Origin: Hyphomicrobiales bacterium | GTDB lineage: Bacteria > Pseudomonadota > Alphaproteobacteria > Rhizobiales > Kaistiaceae | DNA: 64,000 bases | Reading direction: 5' to 3' | NCBI GenBank assembly: GCA_017305635.1 | Contig: JAFKKF010000007.1 | Coordinates: 381,330-445,329, forward strand | In this document: in pieces, positions 7,555 to 16,109 of the stretch | How positions within the stretch are numbered: the first letter of the stretch is position 1 | Layout of the letters: each line of letters begins with the position of its first letter | Translations under genes and position numbers: made by a program | Notes under the pieces: model-generated | Seen by the model: only the letters and a program-made list of their open reading frames with translations | Told to the model about the DNA's origin: nothing | Databases searched by the model: none

Positions 7555-7995
7555 TCAGACCCGAGCCGGGCTCTGGGTGGACGGGCCGGTGGCCGCCATG
7601 CCCGTGACACGCGCGAACGCGGTGACGCCGACCGCGATGGCGCCGACGACCGAGAACACCTGCTGCCAGGTTTCCGACGGCATGGTGTGTTTCACGATGC
7701 CGTGCGTGGCGTGGTAGCCGGCGATGGCGGCGGGCGCGACGAAGGCGAGCGCGATCAGCAGCCGCGCCCACAGCGGACGGACCAGTCCGAGCAGAAGCTG
7801 GCCGAGGCCGAGCGTCAGCCCGGCCGCGACCAGGCCGATCAGGATGGCGCCCAGCCAGCCCCCGCCGGTGTGGTAGGCCCAGCCGCCGGCGGCGACGCCC
7901 GCGAGCAAGGGCAGCGCGAACACGGCCAGCGTGAACAGCAGCCAGCAGAAGAAGCCGATGGCCGCGATGGAGAGGAGGATTCCGAGGACGATCAT
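7555..7995 (-). CDS. Small integral membrane protein of unknown function
   Basis: A 146-residue hydrophobic protein with about four transmembrane segments (roughly residues 2-24, 27-40, 46-72 and 78-97) and perhaps a fifth near 112-130. Glycine-rich stretches such as Gly-Gly-Trp-Ala-Tyr-His-Thr-Gly-Gly-Gly-Trp separate the helices. It has no recognisable catalytic motif. It stands alone between non-coding stretches in the accessory part of the ICE. Similar short membrane proteins are common on these elements; entry exclusion or envelope adaptation would be guesses. Confidence 0.65.
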   Translation of the reverse strand: MIVLGILLSIAAIGFFCWLLFTLAVFALPLLAGVAAGGWAYHTGGGWLGAILIGLVAAGLTLGLGQLLLGLVRPLWARLLIALAFVAPAAIAGYHATHGIVKHTMPSETWQQVFSVVGAIAVGVTAFARVTGMAATGPSTQSPARV

Positions 7996-8137
7996 GGTGG
8001 TGTCTCCGCAAGAACGATTCTGACGGTCGCGCCTTCCACCACCACCACGGCGCCTTGCGAACTATAGCGGAACATCGGCGCCAGCGGGAGCTGAAACCGA
8101 TGCGGTCTCATCCCCGCGGTCGACGATCGTAACCCCG

Positions 8138-8305
8138 TCATGAGCCGAAAGGGTCGATTTCGCGGACGATCTGCGAGAGGTCGCCGTCATATTCGCTGGC
8201 GGGTGTCACCGAGAGCGTGCCGTCGCCGGCGCGGAAGATGACGATGACGGCCATCAGGGTGGTGGCGAGACTGAAGGCGAAGGCGTGTGCGTCATGGAAG
8301 GACAT
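8138..8305 (-). CDS. Small ICE protein, 55 residues
   Basis: A 55-residue protein starting Met-Ser-Phe-His-Asp-Ala-His-Ala-Phe-Ala-Phe-Ser-Leu-Ala. A hydrophobic strand Ala-Val-Ile-Val-Ile-Phe follows, then an acidic C-terminal half. The ATG at 8305 is preceded by an AGGAG ribosome-binding site, which supports it as a real gene despite its size. No domain is recognised. It is separate from the membrane protein gene by 142 bases and from the toxin gene by 267 bases of DNA in which no gene is seen. Confidence 0.6.
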   Translation of the reverse strand: MSFHDAHAFAFSLATTLMAVIVIFRAGDGTLSVTPASEYDGDLSQIVREIDPFGS

Positions 8306-8572
8306 CGATCCGGCTCCTGTTTCGAGCGGAGGTCCATCCCCCGCTGACAGGCGCCCGAAGAGGCCGGCCGTTGGCCGCAATCACCGCGCACGGCGAAGCC
8401 GAAGCGGCGGCACGCGCATGCGTAGTCCGACCCTTTACGGGTTGATGGCGTCAGGCCATCGGCTGGACCCAAGGATCAGCGTCTTGAAGCGGGGGGTGGT
8501 CGTCCGGTCAGGAGACCGTGATGTCTGTTTGCCGCATTCGCCTGGCTCAGGCTGCGCGGCGGGTGACGGAGG

Positions 8573-8995
8573 TTATGGCTTTGCCGTCCACGGATCGATG
8601 ACCTCGAGGCCGGCGGCGTCGAATGCGCTGGTGTCGCGGGTGGCGACGACGAAATCCCGCGCGGCGGCGATCGCCGCGATGTAGCCGTCGGGTGTCGGAA
8701 AGCCCTTTCCGGCGGTGCGCGCCTTGACCGCGAGATCGGCATAGCGGCGTGCGGCGCCCGTATCGAAAGGCAGGATGCGATCGGCGAACAGCTCCATCAC
8801 GCCGTCCAGGGCTTCGGCGAGCCTGTCCTTCCGTTTTCCGCCGGGAAGCGCGCCGATCCCGAACATCAGTTCGGCGACCGTGACGCTGGAGAGGTAGAGC
8901 GTCTCGGCGGCCTGGTCGTCGAGCCAGGCCCGCACGGCGTCGTCGGGCTCGGGCTTCATCGCCTCGGAGACGACATTGGTGTCGAGGAGGATCAT
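8573..8995 (-). CDS. fitB: PIN-domain toxin (FitB/VapC family)
   Basis: A 140-residue PIN-domain ribonuclease toxin. The four acidic residues that hold the metal ion are visible: Asp5 in Leu-Leu-Asp-Thr-Asn, Glu42 in Val-Ala-Glu-Leu-Met-Phe-Gly, Asp103 in Pro-Thr-Pro-Asp-Gly-Tyr-Ile-Ala-Ala and Asp121 in Ala-Thr-Arg-Asp. The wording Met-Ile-Leu-Leu-Asp-Thr-Asn-Val-Val-Ser-Glu is of the FitB type. Its start overlaps the antitoxin stop by 4 bases, so translation is coupled and the antitoxin is made first. The likely role is stabilising the ICE by killing or arresting cells that lose it. Confidence 0.9.
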   Translation of the reverse strand: MILLDTNVVSEAMKPEPDDAVRAWLDDQAAETLYLSSVTVAELMFGIGALPGGKRKDRLAEALDGVMELFADRILPFDTGAARRYADLAVKARTAGKGFPTPDGYIAAIAAARDFVVATRDTSAFDAAGLEVIDPWTAKP

Positions 8996-9246
8996 TCGAA
9001 GCTCATCGGCTTTGCCGGCGTCCGGTCACGGGCCTGTTCGAGGGCGGCGACGTCCTCATTGGTGAGCCCCAGACGGCGGCTGCGTTCCGCGAGCGCGCTG
9101 CCGAGCCGCAGGCGTGCGTCGGGACGGACCGCCGTTTCGAGGATGTCACGCATTTCCGCTTCGGCGCTGCGGCCGTGTTGGGCGGCCCGCACCTTGAGCG
9201 CGCGATGCGTCGCGTCGGACAGGTTCCGGATCGTCACGGCGGGCAT
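8992..9246 (-). CDS. fitA: FitA-type ribbon-helix-helix antitoxin
   Basis: An 84-residue antitoxin whose N-terminus (Pro-Ala-Val-Thr-Ile-Arg-Asn-Leu) forms the DNA-binding strand of a ribbon-helix-helix. A helix with Arg-Ala-Leu-Lys-Val-Arg-Ala-Ala and Ser-Ala-Glu-Ala-Glu-Met-Arg-Asp-Ile-Leu follows, and a C-terminal tail that neutralises the toxin. The start at 9246 is chosen because it begins the conserved strand; an upstream Met would add seven residues. The palindrome at 9276-9303, 30 bases upstream, is the probable operator. Confidence 0.9.
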   Translation of the reverse strand: MPAVTIRNLSDATHRALKVRAAQHGRSAEAEMRDILETAVRPDARLRLGSALAERSRRLGLTNEDVAALEQARDRTPAKPMSFE

Positions 9247-9275
9247 GATAGCGCCTCCCTCTGTCATGATGGCAG

Positions 9276-9303
9276 TGATAGCAAGATATGCGATATGCTA
9301 TCA
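9276..9303. promoter_or_regulatory. FitAB operator palindrome
   Basis: TGATAGCA (9276-9283) and TGCTATCA (9296-9303) are perfect inverted arms separated by 12 bases, in an AT-rich island just upstream of the antitoxin gene. FitA-type antitoxins are known to bind such inverted repeats as a FitAB complex, so conditional self-repression is likely. Confidence 0.6.
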
Positions 9304-9331
9304 TTTTTCAAGGTGAGGGTGCGGGCGGCGC

Positions 9332-10258
9332 TCATGCGCCGCCCGATGCGAACCGATAGACCGGGATGCCGAGCTTGCGGGCCTTGTCGGCCAGATTGTC
9401 CTGGATGCCGGTGCCGGGGAAGACGAGGACGCCGATCGGCAGGACGCTCAACATGGCGTCGTTGCGCTTGAACGGGGCGGCCTTGGCGTGCTTCGTCCAG
9501 TCGGGCTTGAAGGCGACCTGCGGCACACGCCGCGTTTCCGCCCAGCGCGACGCGATCTTCTCGGCGCCTTTCGGGGAGCCGCCGTGCATCAGCACCATGT
9601 CGGGGTGCTTGGCGTGAACCTGGTCGAGCTTGGCCCAGATCCGCTTGTGATCAGCGGTGTCGCCGCCGGAAAAGGCGATCTTCGGACCTGCGGGCACGAG
9701 CAGTTCGGTTTCGGCACGTTTCCTCGCGGCGATGAAGTCGCGGCTGTCGATCATCGCGGCGGTGAGATGGCGGTGGCTGACGCGCGATCCGCTGCGCTGG
9801 GACCAGGGTGAGCCGGTGGCGCGCAGGTAGCAGTCGGCGGCGCTGTCACGGAAGACTTCCAGGCTGTCGCGCCGCTCGATCAGCGATTGCCCTTGCTCGA
9901 TCAGGCGTTCGAGCTGGACGGATTTGACCTCGGAGCCATCCTGTTCGCGCTGGAGTCGCTTCTGCGCCTGTTCGTTGTCGTCGAGGTCGCGCTCGGCCCG
10001 CTCGACGGCGCGGTGGAACGTATTGACGGTCGACCAGAGGAGGTCGTCGAGGTCGGGATCGAGGCTGGTATCGGCCACGGTCGAGATCAGGGCGTCGAAG
10101 ATGTCGGCGACGGCGCCTGCGATGATGCGGTCTTCCGGCACGGGCCTGGGATCGGCCTCGTCTTCGGATGGACGGAAGCCGTAGAGCTGAAGCTCCTGCA
10201 CGATATGGTCGGTCGGCGATGCGGCGTGTTCGGGCTCGTAGTCGTCATGCTCGCTCAT
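9332..10258 (-). CDS. DUF2493 (SLOG/YspA-like) protein
   Basis: A 308-residue protein. The first 190 residues are acidic and helical with a coiled-coil-like stretch (about 85-125). The C-terminal domain (about 190-305) is DUF2493: Lys-Ile-Ala-Phe-Ser-Gly-Gly-Asp, Met-Val-Leu-Met-His-Gly-Gly-Ser-Pro-Lys-Gly-Ala-Glu, and Gly-Val-Leu-Val-Phe-Pro-Gly-Thr-Gly. This fold belongs to the SLOG group of presumed nucleotide-ligand sensors. The family is a fixed companion of the Toprim and strawberry-notch genes on these ICEs; the ligand and function are unknown. Confidence 0.85.
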   Translation of the reverse strand: MSEHDDYEPEHAASPTDHIVQELQLYGFRPSEDEADPRPVPEDRIIAGAVADIFDALISTVADTSLDPDLDDLLWSTVNTFHRAVERAERDLDDNEQAQKRLQREQDGSEVKSVQLERLIEQGQSLIERRDSLEVFRDSAADCYLRATGSPWSQRSGSRVSHRHLTAAMIDSRDFIAARKRAETELLVPAGPKIAFSGGDTADHKRIWAKLDQVHAKHPDMVLMHGGSPKGAEKIASRWAETRRVPQVAFKPDWTKHAKAAPFKRNDAMLSVLPIGVLVFPGTGIQDNLADKARKLGIPVYRFASGGA

Positions 10259-10571
10259 GGGATGCTCCGTCGGTCAGGACCGCGACCGTCGCGGCCTTCA
10301 TGGCGACGAAGCCGTCGGGCGGGACGGACCTGCACCCGGAGCGAAGCGACAGGGCCGCAGCGCCAGCGGAGGATGGCGAAGGCCGGCGATTTTGCCTCGC
10401 GATGGAACGCGGCCCGCAGGGACGCGCCGGAAAATCGTCGGCCGCAGCCATTGCCGATCCGGCCCGGCTGACGGCCGATCGCCCTCTCGAAGGCTGAGGC
10501 GCGGTCCTCTCCGATGGAACGAAGCATCTCCGGGCATGATGGCGGCAGACCCGCCGTCTCCCTGCCAGCGA
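10259..10571. other. Non-coding stretch between the DUF2493 and Toprim genes
   Basis: No gene is supported on either strand in these 313 bases. The open frames present are antisense shadows with Arg/Ala-rich composition. No hairpin with a T run was found. Confidence 0.45.
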
Positions 10572-11612
10572 CTATGCTGCTGCGAGCCAGAAGCGGGCGA
10601 CGTCCTGCGGTGCGAGCTGCCCCCTGAGGCTGGCGCGGAGCGCATCCAGACCAAGGCGCAGGAGATCCTCGTTGAAATCCTCCAGCACCGGCGAGAGCAC
10701 GATCGCTTCGATCCTGGCCGCGTTCGCCCGTTCGACCAGGCTGTCGCGCGCGCCGTCGCCTGCCGGGTCGTTGTCGCGCAGGATATAGAGCCGGCGCAGC
10801 GTCTCGGGGAACAGGATGGCGGCCAGGTGGGCTGCGGAGAGCGCCGCCGCCATCGCCATGTGCGGGATGGCCTGACGCGCCGAGAGGACGCTTTCGATGC
10901 CTTCGCCCGCCGCCATCACCTCGCCGGCGATCCCGAAGCGGACGGCGTGTCCGAGCAGGTCGCCCATCGCCTTGCGCGGGGTGTCGATCGGCGCCTTGTC
11001 GGAGCCGTCGGGGGCGAGCCAGGTCCGATGCGCGCCCGTGATCTCGCCCCTGAGATCGGTGACGGCGGCGATCATCGCCGGCCAGGTTTCGGTCGGGCCA
11101 TGATCGTCGGCCCGGTAATAGCAGCGGGGATGGAAGCGGAGGTTTCCGGTTCCGTGCAAAGGCGTAATGCCGCGATGGTGAAGATACGCCTCTGCGGGGG
11201 TGCCGCTGATCGGCTGCGACATGGCGAACAATCGCCTGGCCGCTTCGGCCGAGCCTGACGGGGCCGGCGTGCCCGGTCGCGTCTTCGCCGCGGGCGCGGG
11301 ATCGGGACGCGGCAGGTTGAGAAAGCGGCGGGCTTCACGGGCGACATCGGCGAAGTCGATGAGATCGCAGCTCTCCCGGATCACGTCGAGCAGATCGCCA
11401 TGCTCGCCGGTCGCCGCGTCGGTCCATTTGCCCGCCGGTCCCTTCGCCGTCGCTTTGAGCCGCACGAACATCGATCGGCCCGGCGTGTTGCGGGCATCGC
11501 CGACCTGCCAGTAATTGCCCTGGCGATGGCCGGCGTCGAGATAATGGCGGCACACCGCCTCGGCCTCCCGGCCGAGACGTTGCGCCAGATCGGAAGCGTC
11601 GAGACGGGTCAT
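10572..11612 (-). CDS. Toprim-domain primase-like protein
   Basis: A 346-residue protein of the DUF7146/Toprim type found on ICEs and plasmids. The N-terminal half has a degenerate primase-like region, with Pro-Ala-Gly-Lys-Trp-Thr-Asp and Gly-Asp-Leu-Leu-Asp-Val-Ile. The Toprim domain (about 225-320) shows Val-Met-Ala-Ala-Gly-Glu-Gly-Ile-Glu-Ser with the catalytic Glu and Leu-Arg-Asp-Asn-Asp-Pro-Ala-Gly-Asp with the metal-binding Asp residues. A role in priming the incoming single strand is likely by analogy. The ATG at 11612 shares a base with the stop of the helicase gene (TGATG), indicating coupling. Confidence 0.85.
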   Translation of the reverse strand: MTRLDASDLAQRLGREAEAVCRHYLDAGHRQGNYWQVGDARNTPGRSMFVRLKATAKGPAGKWTDAATGEHGDLLDVIRESCDLIDFADVAREARRFLNLPRPDPAPAAKTRPGTPAPSGSAEAARRLFAMSQPISGTPAEAYLHHRGITPLHGTGNLRFHPRCYYRADDHGPTETWPAMIAAVTDLRGEITGAHRTWLAPDGSDKAPIDTPRKAMGDLLGHAVRFGIAGEVMAAGEGIESVLSARQAIPHMAMAAALSAAHLAAILFPETLRRLYILRDNDPAGDGARDSLVERANAARIEAIVLSPVLEDFNEDLLRLGLDALRASLRGQLAPQDVARFWLAAA

Positions 11613-14600
11613 CACGCCGCCTCGCGTTCGCCGATGCGCTGGACCGGATAGCGGCCCAACACGCGCTCCAGCACTGCGGGACCGGCGCTATCGGTCGGCA
11701 CGAACATCCTGAGCTTCCAGGAGATGATCTCGTGGAACAGGCCGTAGGCGGTGAGCCGCTCGCGCATCGTGTCGGTGAAGCCCGACAGTTCGATGCGGTT
11801 GGTGCCCATGACACGGACGCGGCGAAGCTGAAGCCCCTCCGCCAGATCGAGGATGGTGCGGCCATCCATCAGCGCCATGAAGGCGTCGGCGGGCGCGAGC
11901 GTGGCTGCGCCGGTCGTGGTCGCATTGGCCGCCCAGGCGGGCGAGACCTTGCGGCCGACGATCCGCTCGCCCGCGTCGGTCTGGAGCCGATAGACGCGGG
12001 TGGACTCGTTCGGCAGCCGCTTCCAGATCGGCAGCAATAGGCCGGCGACGACATGGATCGTGCTGTCGGAGAACGCCGGTACGTCCGCGACCTCGGCGTT
12101 CCAGGCCGCGGCGAAGGCGTTCCGTTCCGCCTCGGTCCAATGGGTCTCGCCCATCATCTTCACCGGAACGGTGTGCGATTCCATCGGCCGGATCAGCCGG
12201 ACGCGGCGTTCGATCTCGCCATCGTCGAGCATGATCGAGGTGGCGGGGATCTGCACGGCGGCGCGGCCCGAGCGTTCGTTGACCAGTAGCCTGGCGCCGG
12301 ATTCGCCGAGATGGGCGAGCGCGTCGTCCAGCGTGACCGGGCGGTTTCGGGTCCGCTGCGCGATCGTGAGCAGCCGGGTTTCCGCGCCCGTGCCCGGATG
12401 GGTGTAGATCGTCTGGCGGTCGGTGACGGTGAAGCCTTCCGCTGTCAGCGTCTCCAGCCCGACATCGTAGATGCCGGCGGCGATGGCGCCCTCGATCTTG
12501 GCGGTGAGAAGCTGTTCGAAGGCGGTGAACAGGATGCCCTGAAGCGCGATGGTCAGGGCCAGCAGCCGGTTGAGGAAGGTGGTGATCGGGGGCAGTTCGT
12601 CCTTGATGCCGTTCGCGTCCATCAGCTTCAGGCCGGTGGCGGACTCGAAGCGTTCGAGCGAGCAGCCTTCGACCTTGCCGCGCACCAGCAGGAGATAGAG
12701 CTGGCGGAGCGCATCGCGGGCGTAGGGGCTTTCCAGATTGTCCTCGGGGCGGAACAGGCCCTGGCCGCCGGTCTGGCGCTGGCCGCGGGTGATGGCGCCC
12801 AGCGTGTCGAGCCGCCGGGCGATGGTGGAAAGGAAGCGCTTTTCCGCCTTGACGTCCGTGGCGATGGGCCGGAACAGCGGCGGCTGCGCCTGGTTGGTGC
12901 GGTGCGTGCGGCCGAGTCCCTGGATGGCGGCGTCCGCTTTCCAGCCGGGTTCGAGCAGATAATGGACGCGCAACCGGGTGTTCCGCGCCGAAAGCTCGGC
13001 GTGATAGCTGCGGCCGGTGCCGCCGGCGTCCGAGAAGATCAGGATGCGTTTGCTGTCGTCCATGAACGCCTGGGTTTCGGCGAGATTGGCTGCGGCGGCG
13101 CGGTTCTCGACGACGAGGCGGTCGCCGCCCGACGGCGTGCTCCTGCGGACGATGCGCCGCGAGCGGCCCGTCACCTCGGCCACAAGCTCCGTGCCGAAAT
13201 GCTGGACGATCTGGTCGAGCGCACCGGGCACGGGCGGCAGGGAGGCGAGCTGCGCGATCAGCTCGTCGCGACGCGCCACGGCCTCGCGGCTTTCGACGGG
13301 CTGGCCGTCGCGATAGACCGGCCGCGACGAGAGGTTGCCCTCGCTGTCGGTGAAGGGCTCGTAGAGCTGCACCGGGAAGGAATGGGCGAGGTAGTCGAGA
13401 ACATATTCCCTCGGCGTGATGTCGACGCGAACGTCGTTCCATTCCTCGGTCGGCAGGTCGGCCAGGCGGCGTTCCATCAGCGCCTCGCCGGTCGAGACGA
13501 TTTGGATGACAGCGGCATGGCCGGCTTCCAGGTCGCCGGCGATCGACCGGATCAGGGTCGGCGTCTTCATGCTGGTGAGCAGATGGCCGAAGAAGCGCTG
13601 TTTGGCGCTCTCGAAGGCCGAGCGGGCGGCGGACTTGGCCTGCCGGTTCAGCGTGCCGGACGCGCCGGTGATGTTGGCCGCCTCCATCGCCGCATCCAGA
13701 TTGTTATGGATGACGGCGAAGGCCCCGGCATAGGCATCGTAGATGCGGGTCTGCTCGGAGCTCAGCGCGTGCTCGACCAGCTCGTATTCGACGCCGTCGA
13801 AGGAGAGCGAACGGGCGGTGTAGAGGCCGAGCGCGCGCAGGTCGCGGGCCAGCACCTCCATCGCTGCGACGCCGCCGGCCTCGATCGCCTCGACGAACTC
13901 GGCCCTCGTCGAGAAGGGAAAATCCTCGCCGCCCCACAGGCCGAGCCGCTGGGCGTAGGCGAGGTTGTGGACCGTGGTGGCGCCGGTCGCCGAGACATAG
14001 ACGATGCGGGCGTTCGGCAGCGCGTGCTGGAGGCGCAGGCCGGCGCGGCCCTGCTGCGAGGCGGCGACGTCGCCGCGTTCTCCCTTGCCGCCACCGGCGT
14101 TCTGCATGGCGTGCGCCTCGTCGAAAATGAGGACTCCATCGAAGTCGGAGCCCAACCATTCGACGATCTGCCGAACGCGCGAAACCTTCTCGGCCTTGGC
14201 GTCGGAGCGTAGCGTGGCATAGGTCGTAAACAGGACGCCTTCGGGCAGCGTGATCGGCCGCCCTTGGGGGAAGCGCGATAGCGGCGTGACCAGCAGGCGC
14301 TCCATGCCGAGCGCCGACCAGTCGCGCTGCGCGTCCTCGATCAGCTTGTCGGACTTGCTGATCCACACCGCCTTACGGCGGCCCTGGAGCCAGTTGTCGA
14401 GAATAATCGCGGCGGACTGACGCCCTTTGCCGACGCCGGTGCCGTCGCCGATCATGAAGCCGCGCCGGAAGCGGGCGGCGTTCTCCGCATCCTCCCGCGC
14501 GGCGGTGACGATGTCGAAGGTGGCGTCCACCGTCCACGAGCCGGCGAGATGATCGCCGTGCGCCTCGCCCGCATAGATGACGGTCTCGAGCTGGGCGTCC

Positions 14601-15958
14601 GACAACAGCTCATGAATGTTGGGTGGGAGGTGCGGCCGATAGCTGGGCCTCGGCGGCGCGACCGACGCCATCGCCGCCGATTGCACCAGCCGGGTCGGAT
14701 GGGCCTGGGCGCCGGCGATACGGATCGCCTGCAATCCGTATTCCTCGTAGATGCCCTCGGACAGGCGGCCGCCTTCGCCCGTGAGCCCGTCCTGGGTCTC
14801 ATAGGCGAGCGGGAGCCCCTCGGGTTCGGCCATCGGCGCGGTCGGCGGGACAGCCTTGGCGGCGCGGTTGATATAGCCACGCACGCTGCGCGGGGTGGAA
14901 GGCGCGATGGCCTGGATCGTGACCGAAGGATCGACGGTGGGTCGTTCCGGCAGATGCGCGTCGAGCCAGCCCAGCAGCGTGGCGAGGTCCGGCGCGACGC
15001 CGGGTGTCGCCGGAAACACGGTGGGATCGTCGGCGGGCGCCTTGTCGATGACGGTCAGGCGCGTCTCGATGGTGGTGCCGTGCTTGGCATAGACGGAGCC
15101 GTCGATGGCGGCGGAGAAGACGACGCGCCCGCGCACCTGCAAGCGGATGAAGGCGTCCCGCCAGGTCGGATTGTCGGGTGCGAAGCTCGCGCCGGTGATC
15201 GCCACGAGCCGGCCGCCCGGGGCCAGACGCGCCAGAGCGGAGGCGACATGACGGTAGGCGGCGTCCGCCATGCGGCCCTCGACATGGGCCATGGCCGAGA
15301 AGGGCGGATTCATCAGCACGACGCTGGGCGTGACGGCGGGATCGAGGTGATCGTCGATCTGCGCCGCGTCGAAGCGTGTTACGGGAACGGCCGGGAAGAG
15401 GAGTGTGAGCAGGCTGGCGCGGGTCTCGGCCAGCTCGTTGAGTACGAGCGCGCCGCCGGCGATTTCGGCGAGGATGGCCAGCAGGCCGGTGCCGGCCGAG
15501 GGCTCCAGCACCCGGTCGGCGGGCGTGATGGCCGCGGCGCAGGCGGCGACCAGGCCGAGCGGAATCGGAGTCGAGAATTGCTGGAACGTCTGGCTCTCGG
15601 CCGAGCGCCGCGTATGCGTCGGCAGCAGGCCGCCGATCTTCGTCAGCGCCGACAGCCGCGCCGCCGGAGTTCCGGCTTTGCGGAAAAGCGCACGTCCGTA
15701 TTTGCGCAGGAACAGGACGGTCGCGGCCTCGCAGGCGTCATAGGCCCTCTTCCAGTCCCAGGCGCCGGTGGCGTCGGAGGCGCCGAAGGCGGTTTCCATC
15801 GCCGCTCGAAGGGTGGCGGCGTCGATGCGCTCGCCGCGTTCGAGATAAGGCAGGAGCTGGCCGGCGGCCGTGAGGATGGCGGCGGCGGGTTCGGGATTGG
15901 AGCCGAGCGAAAGCGGCGCGGCGGCGGTCGCCGCCGCGGATGCGGACATCATGGTCAT
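11612..15958 (-). CDS. Strawberry-notch-type helicase fused to an N6-methyltransferase-like domain
   Basis: A 1448-residue protein, one of the largest on these ICEs. The N-terminal third is methyltransferase-like, with the SAM-binding Glu-Pro-Ser-Ala-Gly-Thr-Gly at 152-158 and the catalytic Asn-Pro-Pro-Phe at 217-220. The middle is a superfamily-2 helicase of strawberry-notch type: Walker A Gly-Asp-Gly-Thr-Gly-Val-Gly-Lys-Gly at 504-512, Asp-Glu-Ala-His at 613-616, and a C-terminal helicase lobe with Gly-Leu-Gly-Arg-Thr-His-Arg-Thr-Asn near 1010. Substrate and purpose are not established; protection of the element by methylation combined with remodelling is possible. A conserved leader (16003-16055) precedes it. 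Confidence 0.9.
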   Translation of the reverse strand: MTMMSASAAATAAAPLSLGSNPEPAAAILTAAGQLLPYLERGERIDAATLRAAMETAFGASDATGAWDWKRAYDACEAATVLFLRKYGRALFRKAGTPAARLSALTKIGGLLPTHTRRSAESQTFQQFSTPIPLGLVAACAAAITPADRVLEPSAGTGLLAILAEIAGGALVLNELAETRASLLTLLFPAVPVTRFDAAQIDDHLDPAVTPSVVLMNPPFSAMAHVEGRMADAAYRHVASALARLAPGGRLVAITGASFAPDNPTWRDAFIRLQVRGRVVFSAAIDGSVYAKHGTTIETRLTVIDKAPADDPTVFPATPGVAPDLATLLGWLDAHLPERPTVDPSVTIQAIAPSTPRSVRGYINRAAKAVPPTAPMAEPEGLPLAYETQDGLTGEGGRLSEGIYEEYGLQAIRIAGAQAHPTRLVQSAAMASVAPPRPSYRPHLPPNIHELLSDAQLETVIYAGEAHGDHLAGSWTVDATFDIVTAAREDAENAARFRRGFMIGDGTGVGKGRQSAAIILDNWLQGRRKAVWISKSDKLIEDAQRDWSALGMERLLVTPLSRFPQGRPITLPEGVLFTTYATLRSDAKAEKVSRVRQIVEWLGSDFDGVLIFDEAHAMQNAGGGKGERGDVAASQQGRAGLRLQHALPNARIVYVSATGATTVHNLAYAQRLGLWGGEDFPFSTRAEFVEAIEAGGVAAMEVLARDLRALGLYTARSLSFDGVEYELVEHALSSEQTRIYDAYAGAFAVIHNNLDAAMEAANITGASGTLNRQAKSAARSAFESAKQRFFGHLLTSMKTPTLIRSIAGDLEAGHAAVIQIVSTGEALMERRLADLPTEEWNDVRVDITPREYVLDYLAHSFPVQLYEPFTDSEGNLSSRPVYRDGQPVESREAVARRDELIAQLASLPPVPGALDQIVQHFGTELVAEVTGRSRRIVRRSTPSGGDRLVVENRAAAANLAETQAFMDDSKRILIFSDAGGTGRSYHAELSARNTRLRVHYLLEPGWKADAAIQGLGRTHRTNQAQPPLFRPIATDVKAEKRFLSTIARRLDTLGAITRGQRQTGGQGLFRPEDNLESPYARDALRQLYLLLVRGKVEGCSLERFESATGLKLMDANGIKDELPPITTFLNRLLALTIALQGILFTAFEQLLTAKIEGAIAAGIYDVGLETLTAEGFTVTDRQTIYTHPGTGAETRLLTIAQRTRNRPVTLDDALAHLGESGARLLVNERSGRAAVQIPATSIMLDDGEIERRVRLIRPMESHTVPVKMMGETHWTEAERNAFAAAWNAEVADVPAFSDSTIHVVAGLLLPIWKRLPNESTRVYRLQTDAGERIVGRKVSPAWAANATTTGAATLAPADAFMALMDGRTILDLAEGLQLRRVRVMGTNRIELSGFTDTMRERLTAYGLFHEIISWKLRMFVPTDSAGPAVLERVLGRYPVQRIGEREAA

Positions 15959-16002
15959 GGTGAAACCTCGAGGAGAGCAGGAGTAGGCAAGCCCGCGCGG
16001 CG

Positions 16003-16055
16003 CTCTCTCTCGACCGCATCGGCTCGAACCCGTCCCGGCGGCCCTCTCACTCTCG
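16003..16055 (-). promoter_or_regulatory. Conserved leader upstream of the helicase gene (copy A)
   Basis: Read on the plus strand it contains CTCTCTCTCGACC, AACCCGTC and GCCCTCTCACTCTCG, the same blocks in the same order as upstream of parB and ardC. It lies 45 bases before the start codon. It lacks the long inverted pair seen in the other two copies. Confidence 0.55.
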
Positions 16056-16070
16056 AGGCGCCCGCACGAA

Positions 16071-16101
16071 AAAAGCGCCCGACCGTGAGGGGGGCGCTTT
16101 T
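16071..16101 (-). terminator. Intrinsic terminator of the three-gene small operon
   Basis: AAAAGCGCCC (16071-16080) pairs with GGGCGCTTTT (16092-16101) around an 11-base loop. Read leftward the stem is followed by a run of T (the A run at 16069-16074). The hairpin lies just upstream of the leader of the helicase gene, so it ends the transcript of the genes at 16110-17079. Confidence 0.8.
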
Positions 16102-16109
16102 CGCGGGGA

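Noticed and set aside
7203-7610. 135-codon minus-strand open frame upstream of the DUF736 gene
   Set aside because: Pro/Arg-rich translation without a motif, no ribosome-binding site, and overlap with the membrane protein gene.
9276-9303. CRISPR-like or integration repeat
   Set aside because: A single palindrome upstream of an antitoxin gene; no spacer-repeat array anywhere in the window.
12311-14212. Long open frame on the plus strand (633 codons)
   Set aside because: Antisense shadow of the strawberry-notch helicase gene; composition is driven by the GC-rich codon positions of the real gene and no motif is present.
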